Shown in pieces: positions 17,348 to 26,168 of a stretch of DNA of 64,000 nt (position 1 is its first letter; each line of letters begins with the position of its first letter). The notes under the pieces were generated by a model. The model was given only the letters and a program-made list of their open reading frames with translations. It did no database searches and was not told the DNA's origin. The position numbers were made by a program, and so were the translations under genes. This stretch comes from Aminipila sp032051575 (GTDB lineage Bacteria > Bacillota > Clostridia > Peptostreptococcales > Anaerovoracaceae), in contig NZ_DAMBYD010000013.1 in NCBI RefSeq assembly GCF_032051575.1, positions 47,957 to 111,956 of the forward strand, in the 5' to 3' direction.

Positions 17348-17693
17348 AAAAAACGCACAAAAACTAAAAAAATAAGGTCAAACAGCTAATTAGAGTGAAA
17401 GAGATACAAGACCCCTATTTCTGCCGTCTTCCTTATTAATATTTTGTTCTTGTGCACTTTATATACAATAAATATTTATTTTATTATTCTACTATAACTC
17501 AAAAGAAAAATCCAATACTTTTTTCTTTTATTTATATTTTTTCTTTGCCATTTGTTTATCCCTTAAGTAAGAGGGGCAATGGCTAAAAATCACTATCTTT
17601 CAGTTTGTAGATTTTTATGGTAATTTAATATATAATATGCTTAGGCTTACAACACTACAAAGCCACAAGATAAACTTTTAGGAGGACTATTCT
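17348..17693. other. Intergenic region between divergent pyrG and threonine aldolase genes
   Basis: No coding sequence is supported here. The minus-strand half is the pyrG leader, where clostridial genes sometimes have a CTP-sensing attenuator. A weak pairing of GGGGTC with GACCTT followed by ATTTTTTTAG (17363-17415) is present, but no proper GGGC start with a matching promoter is seen. The plus-strand half ends with AGGAGG before the aldolase ATG. Confidence 0.5.
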
Positions 17694-18707
17694 ATGATAT
17701 TTTTAAGATGTGATTATAGTGAAGGTGCACATCCTCAGATTCTGGAGGCACTAGTAAAAACAAATATGGAACAGACAGTAGGCTATGGTGAAGACCCTCA
17801 CTGTTTAAACGCTGCTGACAAAATAAAAGCAAGAATTGGAAGAAAAGATGTTGATGTACACTTTTTTGTAGGTGGGACTCAAACAAATTTCACTTCAATA
17901 ACAGCTTTTCTCAGACCTTACGAAGCTGTAATATCCCCAGCAAGAGGTCATATATGCGTACACGAAACAGGTGCTGTAGAAGCCCGTGGTCATAAAATTA
18001 TTGCAATGCCTACTAAAGATGCAAAGCTGAATCCTGACCAAATTGACGAAGCTGTCAGATACCATGAGGATGAACACTTTGTAAAGCCTAAAATGGTGTA
18101 TATCTCAAATACTACAGAGTTGGGAACCATATATAAAAAATCAGAATTACAAGAAATAAAAAAGAGATGCGAAAAGTATGGTCTATACTTATACCTTGAC
18201 GGGGCTAGGCTTGCCTCTGCTTTAACTTCACCAGAAAACGATATGACCATTGAAGATATTGCACAGTTAACAGATGCTTTCTACATTGGCGGAACAAAAA
18301 ATGGTGCTTTATTTGGTGAAGCCTTAATCCTCTCAAATCCAGAATTAAAGAAGGAATTCAGATGGCTTATAAAACAAAGTGGTTCTATGCTTGCGAAAGG
18401 AAGGCTTCTAGGTGTACAATTCGAAGAATTTTTCAATGATAATCTTTATTTTGAGTTAGGACAACATGCGAACGATATGGCAAAACTTTTAAGAGAAGGC
18501 ATCGCTGCTAAGGGTTATAAGTTTATTACCGACTCCCCTAGCAATCAGATTTTTCCCATATTTCCTAATGCCCTTGTTGCAGAACTGGAAAAAGAAGTTT
18601 CCTTTGAAAAAGAATGCCCTATTGGGGACGATGAATATTGTATTCGTTTCGTAACGTCTTGGGCTACTCCAAAAGAAGATATAGAAAAAGTAATTAATAT
18701 GTTATAA
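17694..18707 (+). CDS. ltaE: Low-specificity L-threonine aldolase
   Basis: A 337-residue PLP enzyme of fold type I that cleaves threonine or allo-threonine to glycine and acetaldehyde. Features are the N-terminal DYSEGAHPQIL, cofactor-stacking GHICVHETGA, the pyridine-nitrogen aspartate in YLDGARL (D169), and Schiff-base lysine K202 in YIGGTKNG. Length is normal. A strong AGGAGG lies nine bases before the ATG, and a strong terminator follows, so it is monocistronic. It would supply glycine or let the cell use threonine. Confidence 0.93.
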   Translation: MIFLRCDYSEGAHPQILEALVKTNMEQTVGYGEDPHCLNAADKIKARIGRKDVDVHFFVGGTQTNFTSITAFLRPYEAVISPARGHICVHETGAVEARGHKIIAMPTKDAKLNPDQIDEAVRYHEDEHFVKPKMVYISNTTELGTIYKKSELQEIKKRCEKYGLYLYLDGARLASALTSPENDMTIEDIAQLTDAFYIGGTKNGALFGEALILSNPELKKEFRWLIKQSGSMLAKGRLLGVQFEEFFNDNLYFELGQHANDMAKLLREGIAAKGYKFITDSPSNQIFPIFPNALVAELEKEVSFEKECPIGDDEYCIRFVTSWATPKEDIEKVINML

Positions 18708-18716
18708 TCTATAGCA

Positions 18717-18752
18717 TAAAAAAAGGGACTTGCCCTACGTCGGTCCCTTTTT
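18717..18752. terminator. Bidirectional terminator between the aldolase and HutD-fusion genes
   Basis: AAAAAAAGGGAC and GTCCCTTTTTT form a short strong stem around TTGCCCTACGTCG, with A- and T-tracts on both sides; it serves both convergent genes. Confidence 0.9.
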
Positions 18753-18760
18753 CATTTTTA

Positions 18761-19870
18761 CTAGTCAATATATTTATTTCTGCCTGTTATTTCATATTTT
18801 TTTAGGATTTTATCTACCTGTTTATTCTCTGCTTTTTTCTGATCATATTCTGCCCTTTCGTTCTCCGTAAGTTCTGTAATTCTCTTAATATGTGATTTTA
18901 TTGGCTTTGGTAATATTGCTAAATATATTAACGGATTGATCAGGACTAAATCTATAAGAATCCATAAGACTATTGCCGCTGCTATATATTGGCTTTGCAA
19001 ATGTTTCCAGGCATTAAAACCAACAACTCCAATGCCAATCAGACCAATTAAGGAAGTAAGAAATGTCCTTTCTATTCTATCCATACATTTTTGCATTGTT
19101 TGGTCATACCACGTATCTTTTAAACTTTTGAATATATATTTACCGCCCCTAACATTACTCCAGCACACGATTTCAGCTAATTTTATATCTTCAAAAGTAA
19201 TTTTGGGTTTTACAGTTTGTTGTGTTAAATCCTGCTGTTGATTATTATCTTCAATACAAATTTTTTCTTCATTAAAATACACATGAGTCCTTATAGACTT
19301 TCCCTCGCCCATTATTCCTATTTCGTAGGTGTCATCATAATCACAAGTTACCACAAATAGATCTCCTGCATTTAGCATGAAGCTCTGCTTATTAAAACTA
19401 ACTACACAAAATCCTTCCGCACAGTAAAATCCCTGACTCATCTTTTTATATTCATCAAATTTATCTACTTTCAGAGACATATGCTCATTGGTCAAAGTTA
19501 TTGCTTCTGCAAACCCCTGGTTTCCTTTTTTCACCATCAAATTAAAATCGGTTATTTTACCAAAGCTTTTTGTTTCATACGCGCCACTAAACCTGTCCTG
19601 CTCATATTGGGCCAGTCTTGCTACACGAATTTCTTTATGCACTAACACAACTTCTCCATTCAGTACAATCAAAACTCGATCATAATCCGGCAAAGGAGTA
19701 AATTCAGATTCCTCAATTTCCACGGTTGCAGAACTAAGTCTCCAAATAAATTTTCTTTCACTATATTGGGCGTCATTAGGATATATCCCCAATTCAGTAG
19801 TAGTTCCACCGGACCAATTTCCTATTTTATATTCATCTTTTTTATATACGTTAATCGCTATATTACTCAT
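18761..19870 (-). CDS. HutD-domain protein fused to a C-terminal membrane domain
   Basis: A 369-residue protein in two parts. Residues 1 to about 190 match the HutD/Ves cupin-like family (KIGNWSGGTTTELGIYP, FIWRLSSATVEIEESEFTPLPDYDR and the ILNGEV-like VLIVLNGEVVL). The C-terminal third has two hydrophobic spans (LTSLIGLIGIGVVGF and AAAIVLWILIDLVLINPLIYLAIL) followed by a charged tail ending near TGRNKY. HutD proteins accompany histidine-use genes and may bind formylated amino acids, but no hut gene is nearby. The membrane fusion is unusual for this family; its function is unknown. Confidence 0.75.
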   Translation of the reverse strand: MSNIAINVYKKDEYKIGNWSGGTTTELGIYPNDAQYSERKFIWRLSSATVEIEESEFTPLPDYDRVLIVLNGEVVLVHKEIRVARLAQYEQDRFSGAYETKSFGKITDFNLMVKKGNQGFAEAITLTNEHMSLKVDKFDEYKKMSQGFYCAEGFCVVSFNKQSFMLNAGDLFVVTCDYDDTYEIGIMGEGKSIRTHVYFNEEKICIEDNNQQQDLTQQTVKPKITFEDIKLAEIVCWSNVRGGKYIFKSLKDTWYDQTMQKCMDRIERTFLTSLIGLIGIGVVGFNAWKHLQSQYIAAAIVLWILIDLVLINPLIYLAILPKPIKSHIKRITELTENERAEYDQKKAENKQVDKILKKYEITGRNKYID

Positions 19871-19940
19871 TTTTACACCCTAACTAAAAGTTAAATTTAA
19901 TGTATTACTTTTATAATATTATACATTAATTTATCTCTAT

Positions 19941-19969
19941 TTGCAAATTCTGATAATTTGTGGTAATAT
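19941..19969 (+). promoter_or_regulatory. Promoter of the HD-GYP gene
   Basis: TTGCAA (19941-19946), 17-base spacer, TAATAT (19964-19969), about 75 bases upstream of the ATG. Confidence 0.6.
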
Positions 19970-20044
19970 ATACATTAGCTTTATTATTAGAGGAAGTTTT
20001 TTAGAAATAATTAACTTCAAGACTTTTACCAAGGAAGGTTCCAG

Positions 20045-21142
20045 ATGATTTTCGTACAAACAAATCAGCTTAAGCCAGGTATGATAGTTGGTCAATCTGT
20101 TATGAACGATGTAGCAGTTGTCCCGCTTTTGCTTGCCGATCAAAAACTAACTATACGTAATATCAGAAGATTAAGAGAACTAAATGTTCCTGGAGTTTAC
20201 ATAAAAACAAAATATAGTGAGGATATAATAGCTCAAGGTTTTGTTGACCCCATTTTGAAGCATAAGATAACATCAGATTTAAAAAATGTATGCAGGAATT
20301 TTGTGTCGAAGTCCGCAATAACTTCAAGCATGGCCAATACGTTAATTGAGGTTTCCAGTTCTCTAATGGATCACATACTATCTAAAGATGAGTATGTATT
20401 AAATATGGTAGAAATAAAAACATTTGACAATTATACATATTCACATTGTATAAATGTTGCAAGCTTAGCAACTCTTATTGGTATACAACTTGGTTACAGC
20501 CGCGTTTCCCTGCAAGAGCTTACATCTGCAGGTCTAATGCATGATTTTGGTAAATTAGATGTTCCAATAGGCATTATCAATAAGCCATCCTCTTTAACAA
20601 CGGAAGAATTTTCTATTGTTAAAAGGCATCCGACTTATGCTATAAATAAGTTGAAAACTTCTATGAAAATTTCGTTAACTGTTTTAGACGGAATTGCAAG
20701 CCACCATGAAAAGTATGACGGGAGCGGGTATCCTAACGGACTTGTAGGTGCGAATATTCCTCTATGCGGTAGAATTTTAGCTGTAGCAGACGTTTATGAC
20801 GCATTAACAACTGCACGTTCATACCGACCTGCATGGCAGACTAAAGATACATTAGATTTTATGGCAAGTAATTCAGGTACGCATTTTGACCCTGATATTC
20901 TCAATGCTTTCTTTAAAACTATATCAGTTTACCCTGTGGGAACTATGGTTAAGCTAACGGATGATTCCATAGCTCTGGTTATAAAAAACACACCTGGATG
21001 TATGCTTGATCCTGTGATAAGAATTCTTTCTTCTAAGAAGCTTTCTAATGGAACAGAATTTGATTTAGCAAAAGTGGAAAATTTGCATATCGTCAAGTCC
21101 ATCGATGCTGATAGTGAAATCCCAATGGAAATCTTTGATTAA
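20045..21142 (+). CDS. HD-GYP domain phosphodiesterase
   Basis: A 365-residue protein. The N-terminal 100 residues form a DUF3391-like lead domain (QLKPGMIVGQSVMND). The HD-GYP domain follows, with the metal motif MHDFGKLDVP and the signature HHEKYDGSGYPNG, then the DVYDALTTARSYRPAW stretch. HD-GYP enzymes hydrolyse c-di-GMP. All metal ligands appear intact, so activity is expected. AAGGAAGG precedes the ATG. It is monocistronic with its own promoter and a large terminator. Confidence 0.92.
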   Translation: MIFVQTNQLKPGMIVGQSVMNDVAVVPLLLADQKLTIRNIRRLRELNVPGVYIKTKYSEDIIAQGFVDPILKHKITSDLKNVCRNFVSKSAITSSMANTLIEVSSSLMDHILSKDEYVLNMVEIKTFDNYTYSHCINVASLATLIGIQLGYSRVSLQELTSAGLMHDFGKLDVPIGIINKPSSLTTEEFSIVKRHPTYAINKLKTSMKISLTVLDGIASHHEKYDGSGYPNGLVGANIPLCGRILAVADVYDALTTARSYRPAWQTKDTLDFMASNSGTHFDPDILNAFFKTISVYPVGTMVKLTDDSIALVIKNTPGCMLDPVIRILSSKKLSNGTEFDLAKVENLHIVKSIDADSEIPMEIFD

Positions 21143-21151
21143 ACATAACAA

Positions 21152-21210
21152 TAAAGCCTGATTCTTGTGCAGTGACTTTTACACTGCTGAATCAGGCTTA
21201 TTTTTATTTT
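21152..21210 (+). terminator. Terminator after the HD-GYP gene
   Basis: AAGCCTGATTC and GAATCAGGCTT form the outer stem and GCAGTG/CACTGC the inner stem, followed by ATTTTTATTTT. Confidence 0.92.
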
Positions 21211-21224
21211 CTACATAAAATCAT

Positions 21225-22127
21225 CTATGCATCAAACCCATCTCCACTAATACATAGTTCTGGATTTTTAATGCTTACCTTGGTATGAGGGGTTATAGAT
21301 TTAGTAATAAAAGCATTACCACCAATAACACAATCATGACCAATAATGGTTTTCCCGCCTAAAATGGAAGCTCCAGAATAAATGGTTACGTTATCTTCGA
21401 TAGTAGGGTGACGCTTAACTCCAGCCAACGCCTGACCTCCCCTTGTAGATAAAGCACCGATTGTAACTCCTTGGAAAAGTTTAACATTATCTCCAATAAT
21501 CGTAGTTTCTCCAATTACAACCCCTGTACCATGATCAATAAAGAAATACTTTCCAATCGTTGCTCCCGCATTAATATCAATACCAGTACGGCTATGTGCG
21601 TATTCTGTCATGATTCTTGGAATAAAAGGTACATTTCTAATATATAATTCATGTGCCATACGATATACATAAATTGCATATAGTCCAGGGTAAGAGAATA
21701 TGATTTGTTCCTTACTTCCTGCAGCAGGATCCCCATCATAAGCTGCCTGTATATCGGTTAAAAGTACCTTCTGAATCTTTGATAATTCTTTAAGGAACTC
21801 AACGGTAATTGTTTCAGCCTGTTCTGTAATTTCCTGACTTTTTCCATTATTCATATAGGAAAGACCTCGTTCTATCTGAGTAGAAAGGCCATCAAAAACA
21901 GTTGCAAGTTTCTGCCCAATAAAATAAGGAGCTATCGTGCAATCAAGCCTGTCTGTGCCAAAATATCCAGGGAACATAATGGTTCTAAGCTCTTTTAGCA
22001 AATTGATAATCACACTTCTATCAGGTAATGTAACTGATTCCTTTGCTAAAAATAGTTCTTCTGTCAAATAATTAGCTGTAATGTCTTCAACTATATCTTG
22101 AACGTTTTGTTTAAACTTATCTTTCAC
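21225..22127 (-). CDS. cysE: Serine O-acetyltransferase (EpsC/CysE type)
   Basis: A 300-residue enzyme that makes O-acetylserine from serine and acetyl-CoA, the substrate of cysteine synthase. The N-terminal helical domain (1-170) is followed by left-handed beta-helix hexapeptide repeats: HSRTGIDINAGATIGKYFFIDHGTGVVIGETTIIGDN, including the catalytic histidines in EYAHSRTGIDI and FIDHGTG. Length and the long N-terminal domain match the EpsC-type enzyme of Clostridia and Bacteroidetes. It stands alone between terminators; cysK lies 33 kb away. No cysteine-rich leader ORF was seen upstream of this gene. Confidence 0.93.
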   Translation of the reverse strand: MKDKFKQNVQDIVEDITANYLTEELFLAKESVTLPDRSVIINLLKELRTIMFPGYFGTDRLDCTIAPYFIGQKLATVFDGLSTQIERGLSYMNNGKSQEITEQAETITVEFLKELSKIQKVLLTDIQAAYDGDPAAGSKEQIIFSYPGLYAIYVYRMAHELYIRNVPFIPRIMTEYAHSRTGIDINAGATIGKYFFIDHGTGVVIGETTIIGDNVKLFQGVTIGALSTRGGQALAGVKRHPTIEDNVTIYSGASILGGKTIIGHDCVIGGNAFITKSITPHTKVSIKNPELCISGDGFDA

Positions 22128-22224
22128 TTTTATAACATCTCCTCTATCTATTATATAAAATCACATTAAAGTTTATTATACTACAGTGTATTCCTATCAG
22201 TCCAGCTTTTTACTATAATAAACG

Positions 22225-22259
22225 CAAAAAGCCATCAGATTAGACCTCCAATGGCTTTT
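22225..22259 (-). terminator. Terminator of the ribose operon
   Basis: On the minus strand AAAAGCCATT and ATGGCTTTTT form a stem around a 14-base loop, ending in TTTTTGCG, about 30 bases after the rbsB stop. Confidence 0.85.
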
Positions 22260-22291
22260 AAGTCACTTTTATTAAGTTATGCCTTTTGTAC

Positions 22292-23200
22292 TTATTCTGT
22301 TACTAGAGAAAGATCTACCGGAATTGACTTTTCTACTTTTTCGCCGCCAATAACCTTCATTGCAGCTTCAATACCTGCCGCACCAATTTCTTTAGGAAGC
22401 TGTTGAACAGTAGCAGCCATGTCACCAGCCTTAACTGCAGCAACTGCATCATCATTAGCATCGAATCCCACAATTAGAATATCTCTGCCTGATGCCTTAA
22501 TTGCTTCTAAAGCACCTAATGCCATTTCATCATTGTGTGCAAATACTGCATCAATTTCTGGTTGTGCCTGTAAAATATTTTCCATTACCGATAAGCCTTC
22601 CGCTCTGTTAAAATTAGCAGTCTGTTTTGCAACTACTTCGATATCACTTTTAGCAATAGCTTCATTAAAGCCTTTACCTCTGTCAATTGCTGCAGAGTTT
22701 CCTGGAATGCCTTCAAGTTCTACTACTTTGCCTTTTCCATCAAGCTGCTTAATGATAAAATCACCTGCAAGCTTGCCGCCTGCAACGTTATCAGAAGCAA
22801 TGTGGCAGACAACTTCGCCTGTATCAGCCGATCTGTCCAGTGTGATTACGGGTATCTTTGCTTCATTAGCAGCAGCCACAGCATTGCCCGCTGCTTTTGA
22901 ATTTGTAGGATTGATTAAGATTAGGTCTACCTTCTGTGTAATTAAGTCTTCCATGTTTGAAATCTCTGTTGCAGAATCGTTTTGTGAATCAAGAACAATT
23001 AGTTTAGCTCCCATTTCATCTGCCTTAGCCTGTGCACCGTCTCTAAGATCTACAAAGAAAGGGTTGTCTAAAGTTGATACAATCAGACCTATCGTTGCTG
23101 TTGTTTCCCCCTTATCTTCTGGAGCTGCCGCTTTGCCGCCACATCCGAACATCCCTAATGCTAAAACAAGCACTAGTAAAACCACTAAAATCTTCTTCAT
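22292..23200 (-). CDS. rbsB: Ribose ABC transporter substrate-binding lipoprotein
   Basis: A 302-residue type-I periplasmic-binding protein anchored as a lipoprotein. The signal peptide ends in the lipobox LGMFGCGG. The binding domain begins TIGLIVSTLDNPFFVDLRDGAQAKADEMG, the RbsB signature, and shows ITLDRSAD and IVGFDANDD strands. It captures ribose outside the cell for RbsAC. It is the last gene of rbsRDACB, 67 bases after rbsC. Confidence 0.93.
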   Translation of the reverse strand: MKKILVVLLVLVLALGMFGCGGKAAAPEDKGETTATIGLIVSTLDNPFFVDLRDGAQAKADEMGAKLIVLDSQNDSATEISNMEDLITQKVDLILINPTNSKAAGNAVAAANEAKIPVITLDRSADTGEVVCHIASDNVAGGKLAGDFIIKQLDGKGKVVELEGIPGNSAAIDRGKGFNEAIAKSDIEVVAKQTANFNRAEGLSVMENILQAQPEIDAVFAHNDEMALGALEAIKASGRDILIVGFDANDDAVAAVKAGDMAATVQQLPKEIGAAGIEAAMKVIGGEKVEKSIPVDLSLVTE

Positions 23201-23267
23201 TTTTCGTCCTCCTAAAATAACAATTAAAACAATATATATTTAATCGCCCATCGATTAAATAGCATAG

Positions 23268-24230
23268 TTATCTGGCTGATTTCTGCTTTCTGTCCAAAAG
23301 AACAGCAAATAGAATAACTGCCCCCTTGGCAACGTTCTGATAGTAGGAAGGTACTTGTAATAAGTTTAGCGCATTGTTTAATATACCAATAATCAAAGCT
23401 CCTATGGCAGTACCGCCAATTGTTCCAACCCCGCCTGACATACTTGTTCCTCCAAGTACTACAGCCGCTATGGCATCCAGTTCGTATCCCTCTCCTGCAG
23501 TGGGAGAGGCTGTTCCAAGTCTTGCAGTCACAATAATACCAGCAAGAGCAGCAAGCAATCCGGAAGCTCCATATACAAAAAGCTTCACTTTATCCGTTTT
23601 TACTCCAGAATAAATAGTTGCTTCTTCATTGGATCCAAGGGCATAAACGTACCTTCCTGTCCTTAAATGTCTCAAAATATAATAGGCAATTACAAATACA
23701 ATAATCATAATATAAACAGGAATTGGCAGACCGAATATATATCCTGATCCAATTTTCCCAAATATGAGACTGCCTGTCCCACCACTTGTTCCAATAGGCT
23801 TGCCTTGTGTATACACAAGAGTAAATCCCCTAAATAACGTCATAGTTCCTAATGTAGCAATAAAAGGTTGTAACCGCCCCTTGCTAATTAATAAGCCATT
23901 TACAATACCAATTGCCAAGCCTAGAAGCAGAGTAATAAGTATAGCTAATATAAGGTCCATACCAGAAGCAATCAGATTCGCCATGACAGCACCACATATG
24001 GCTAGTACGGAGCCAACTGAAAGATCAATACCACCAATTAAAATGGCGAATGTCATCCCTGTTGCAATTACTGCATTAATAGATGTTTGCCTAAGTACTG
24101 TAAGAATATTCCTCCAAGTAAAAAAATTATCACTTAAACATGCCATAATAATACATAATATAACTAAAACAACTAACGGTTTATTTTTCTGGATAATGCC
24201 CTTCACACTATTATTAGACGTCCATTTCAA
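23268..24230 (-). CDS. rbsC: Ribose ABC transporter permease
   Basis: A 320-residue membrane protein with eight to ten hydrophobic spans. It carries the BPD_transp_2 signatures AILIGGIDLSVGSVLAICG and GTSMSGGVGTIGGTAIGALIIG, and the EAA-like GSNEEATIYSGVKTDKVK cytoplasmic loop. It forms the ribose channel with RbsA. Only five bases separate it from rbsA. Confidence 0.94.
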   Translation of the reverse strand: MKWTSNNSVKGIIQKNKPLVVLVILCIIMACLSDNFFTWRNILTVLRQTSINAVIATGMTFAILIGGIDLSVGSVLAICGAVMANLIASGMDLILAILITLLLGLAIGIVNGLLISKGRLQPFIATLGTMTLFRGFTLVYTQGKPIGTSGGTGSLIFGKIGSGYIFGLPIPVYIMIIVFVIAYYILRHLRTGRYVYALGSNEEATIYSGVKTDKVKLFVYGASGLLAALAGIIVTARLGTASPTAGEGYELDAIAAVVLGGTSMSGGVGTIGGTAIGALIIGILNNALNLLQVPSYYQNVAKGAVILFAVLLDRKQKSAR

Positions 24231-24235
24231 TTTTA

Positions 24236-25729
24236 TTACACACCCTTCCCTACAGCTAAACTCATAATACTCTCCTGATTAGCGTTTTCTTTATCTAAAA
24301 TACCACTTACTCTGCCTTCATGCATAACTAAAACTCTGTCACTCATTCCTAAAACTTCTGGAATTTCAGAGGAAATCATTATTATGCTCATACCCGCTTT
24401 CTTAAATTTATTAATTAAATCATAAATTTCTTTTTTGGCTCCTACATCTACACCTCTTGTAGGCTCATCCAGAATAAGAATACTAGGCTCAGCAAATAAA
24501 TTTTTCGCAATAGAAACTTTTTGCTGGTTTCCACCACTTAAATATTTAACCAATTGTTTTGTTCCACTGGTTTTAATGGATAAATTTTTAATATACTCTT
24601 TAGAGATTTCTTCTTCTTTAGCTTTATAAATATGTCCAAATTTTCCACTAATATTTTTCAAATAGGTTAGTGTAATATTTTCTCTTATACTCATACCTAA
24701 AACAATGCCATTGGCTTTTCTGTCTTCAGATACATAAGTAATTCCTGCTTTAATTGCATCTTTAGGATTGTTTATACGGACCTTATTCCCATTTATGCAG
24801 ATTTCACCTTTGTCCATTTTATAGATTCCATAGATCGTTCTGGCTAACTCCGTTCTGCTAGAACCCATAAGCCCTGCAATTCCTAAGGTCTCACCTTTTT
24901 TAAGATTAAACGAAGCTTCTTTCACAAACTGATTTGTAAGTCCTTTTACCTCAAAAATAACATCTCCAATTTCAGAGTCAACTTTAGGATATTGTTCTTC
25001 CAATTTTCTTCCCACCATCATTTCTATAAGCTTGTCTTCATTTACATCTGATATAGGAACTTCTCCTATAAGTGCTCCATCACGAAGTACTGTTATATCA
25101 TCGCAAATTCTAAAGATTTCTTCTAATCTATGTGAAATATAAACAATACTATGGTTTTGCTCTTTTAGTTTCTGGATAACACTAAATAGCTTTTCTGTTT
25201 CTGAAATTGTTAATGCGCCTGTAGGCTCATCCATGATAATAATTTTGGCTTTTAAGGATAAGGCTTTTGCTATTTCAACTAACTGTTGTTTTCCTACACT
25301 AATGTTGTTTACAATTTGCTTAGGACTCTCATTTAAACCTAACATAGAAATCCATTTCTCAGATTCGCTGTATAACCGCTTCCAATCTATTTTTCCAAGC
25401 TTGTTTATAGGTTCCCGCCCTAAAAAAATATTTTCTCCAATGGATAAATGTCCAATCAAATTCAGTTCCTGATGTATAATGCCTATGCCCTTTTCTTGTG
25501 ATTCTTTTGTATTTTTAAATTCTACGGGGTCACCATCTAAGTAAACTTCTCCAGATGTTCTTTCATATACTCCAGTGAGAATTTTCATCAAAGTAGACTT
25601 TCCTGCACCATTTTCTCCGAGCAGTGCCATAATTCTTCCTTCATATATATTAAAGTCAACCATATTTAACACAGTAACCCCAGAAAATGCCTTGGTTATC
25701 TTGCTCATGGTTACAATCTTTTTATGCAT
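24236..25729 (-). CDS. rbsA: Ribose ABC transporter ATP-binding protein (double cassette)
   Basis: A 497-residue tandem ATPase. The N-terminal cassette has Walker A GENGAGKST, the signature-like NISVGKQQLVEIAKAL and Walker B IIIMDEP. The C-terminal cassette has the degenerate Walker A GLMGSSRTE typical of this family, and LSGGNQQKVSIAK with LILDEPTRGVDVG. The ATG at 25729 directly follows AGGAGGATTCAA; the open frame extends further upstream without a ribosome site. It is translated just after rbsD (11-base gap). Confidence 0.95.
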   Translation of the reverse strand: MHKKIVTMSKITKAFSGVTVLNMVDFNIYEGRIMALLGENGAGKSTLMKILTGVYERTSGEVYLDGDPVEFKNTKESQEKGIGIIHQELNLIGHLSIGENIFLGREPINKLGKIDWKRLYSESEKWISMLGLNESPKQIVNNISVGKQQLVEIAKALSLKAKIIIMDEPTGALTISETEKLFSVIQKLKEQNHSIVYISHRLEEIFRICDDITVLRDGALIGEVPISDVNEDKLIEMMVGRKLEEQYPKVDSEIGDVIFEVKGLTNQFVKEASFNLKKGETLGIAGLMGSSRTELARTIYGIYKMDKGEICINGNKVRINNPKDAIKAGITYVSEDRKANGIVLGMSIRENITLTYLKNISGKFGHIYKAKEEEISKEYIKNLSIKTSGTKQLVKYLSGGNQQKVSIAKNLFAEPSILILDEPTRGVDVGAKKEIYDLINKFKKAGMSIIMISSEIPEVLGMSDRVLVMHEGRVSGILDKENANQESIMSLAVGKGV

Positions 25730-25740
25730 TTGAATCCTCC

Positions 25741-26148
25741 TTAGAAAACTACCCCTGAAATTAAAATAATATTTGCAAAGGGCGTAAATTCTCCTGTTCT
25801 TATGGCACATTTACAATTTTCTGTGTTATTTTTAAAAACTTCATGGGGTATATACTCTATTTCAATTTCACTCTCTGCTTCTTTACATATCAATAAAATT
25901 TCATCGTGAAGTTTAGCACTAACCATCTTTATTTCTTCTGCCAAAATAATCTTTTCAATCTTTTGTTCTGATAAAACAGCTTTTAAAACTTCCACAAACG
26001 ACGGAATCCCTTCCGATAACGCTAGATCTATACGTTTTACACCATCTGGAATAGGTAGTCCCGCATCTCCAATAACAATCCTGTCCTTGTGTCCTAACTT
26101 TGAGATACTATAAGATATTTCAGAGTTAATTAACATACTTTTTTTCAT
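25741..26148 (-). CDS. rbsD: D-ribose pyranase
   Basis: A 135-residue enzyme that interconverts ribopyranose and ribofuranose. Family residues are visible: H20 in KLGHKDRIVIGDAGLPIP with D28, and the C-terminal AIRTGEFTPFANIILISGVVF. It sits between rbsR and rbsA as in many Firmicute ribose operons, but no ribokinase gene is present here. Confidence 0.95.
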   Translation of the reverse strand: MKKSMLINSEISYSISKLGHKDRIVIGDAGLPIPDGVKRIDLALSEGIPSFVEVLKAVLSEQKIEKIILAEEIKMVSAKLHDEILLICKEAESEIEIEYIPHEVFKNNTENCKCAIRTGEFTPFANIILISGVVF

Positions 26149-26168
26149 CTATTACACCTCTTCGAAAA

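Noticed and set aside
17363..17415. Possible CTP-sensing attenuator of pyrG
   Set aside because: Only a weak GGGGTC/GACCTT pairing before a T-tract; the expected GGGC transcript start with a promoter at the right distance was not found.
22419..23243. 274-codon open frame opposite rbsB
   Set aside because: It lies fully antisense to a well-supported gene, has no ribosome site, and its alanine/serine-rich product is the usual mirror of a codon-biased gene.
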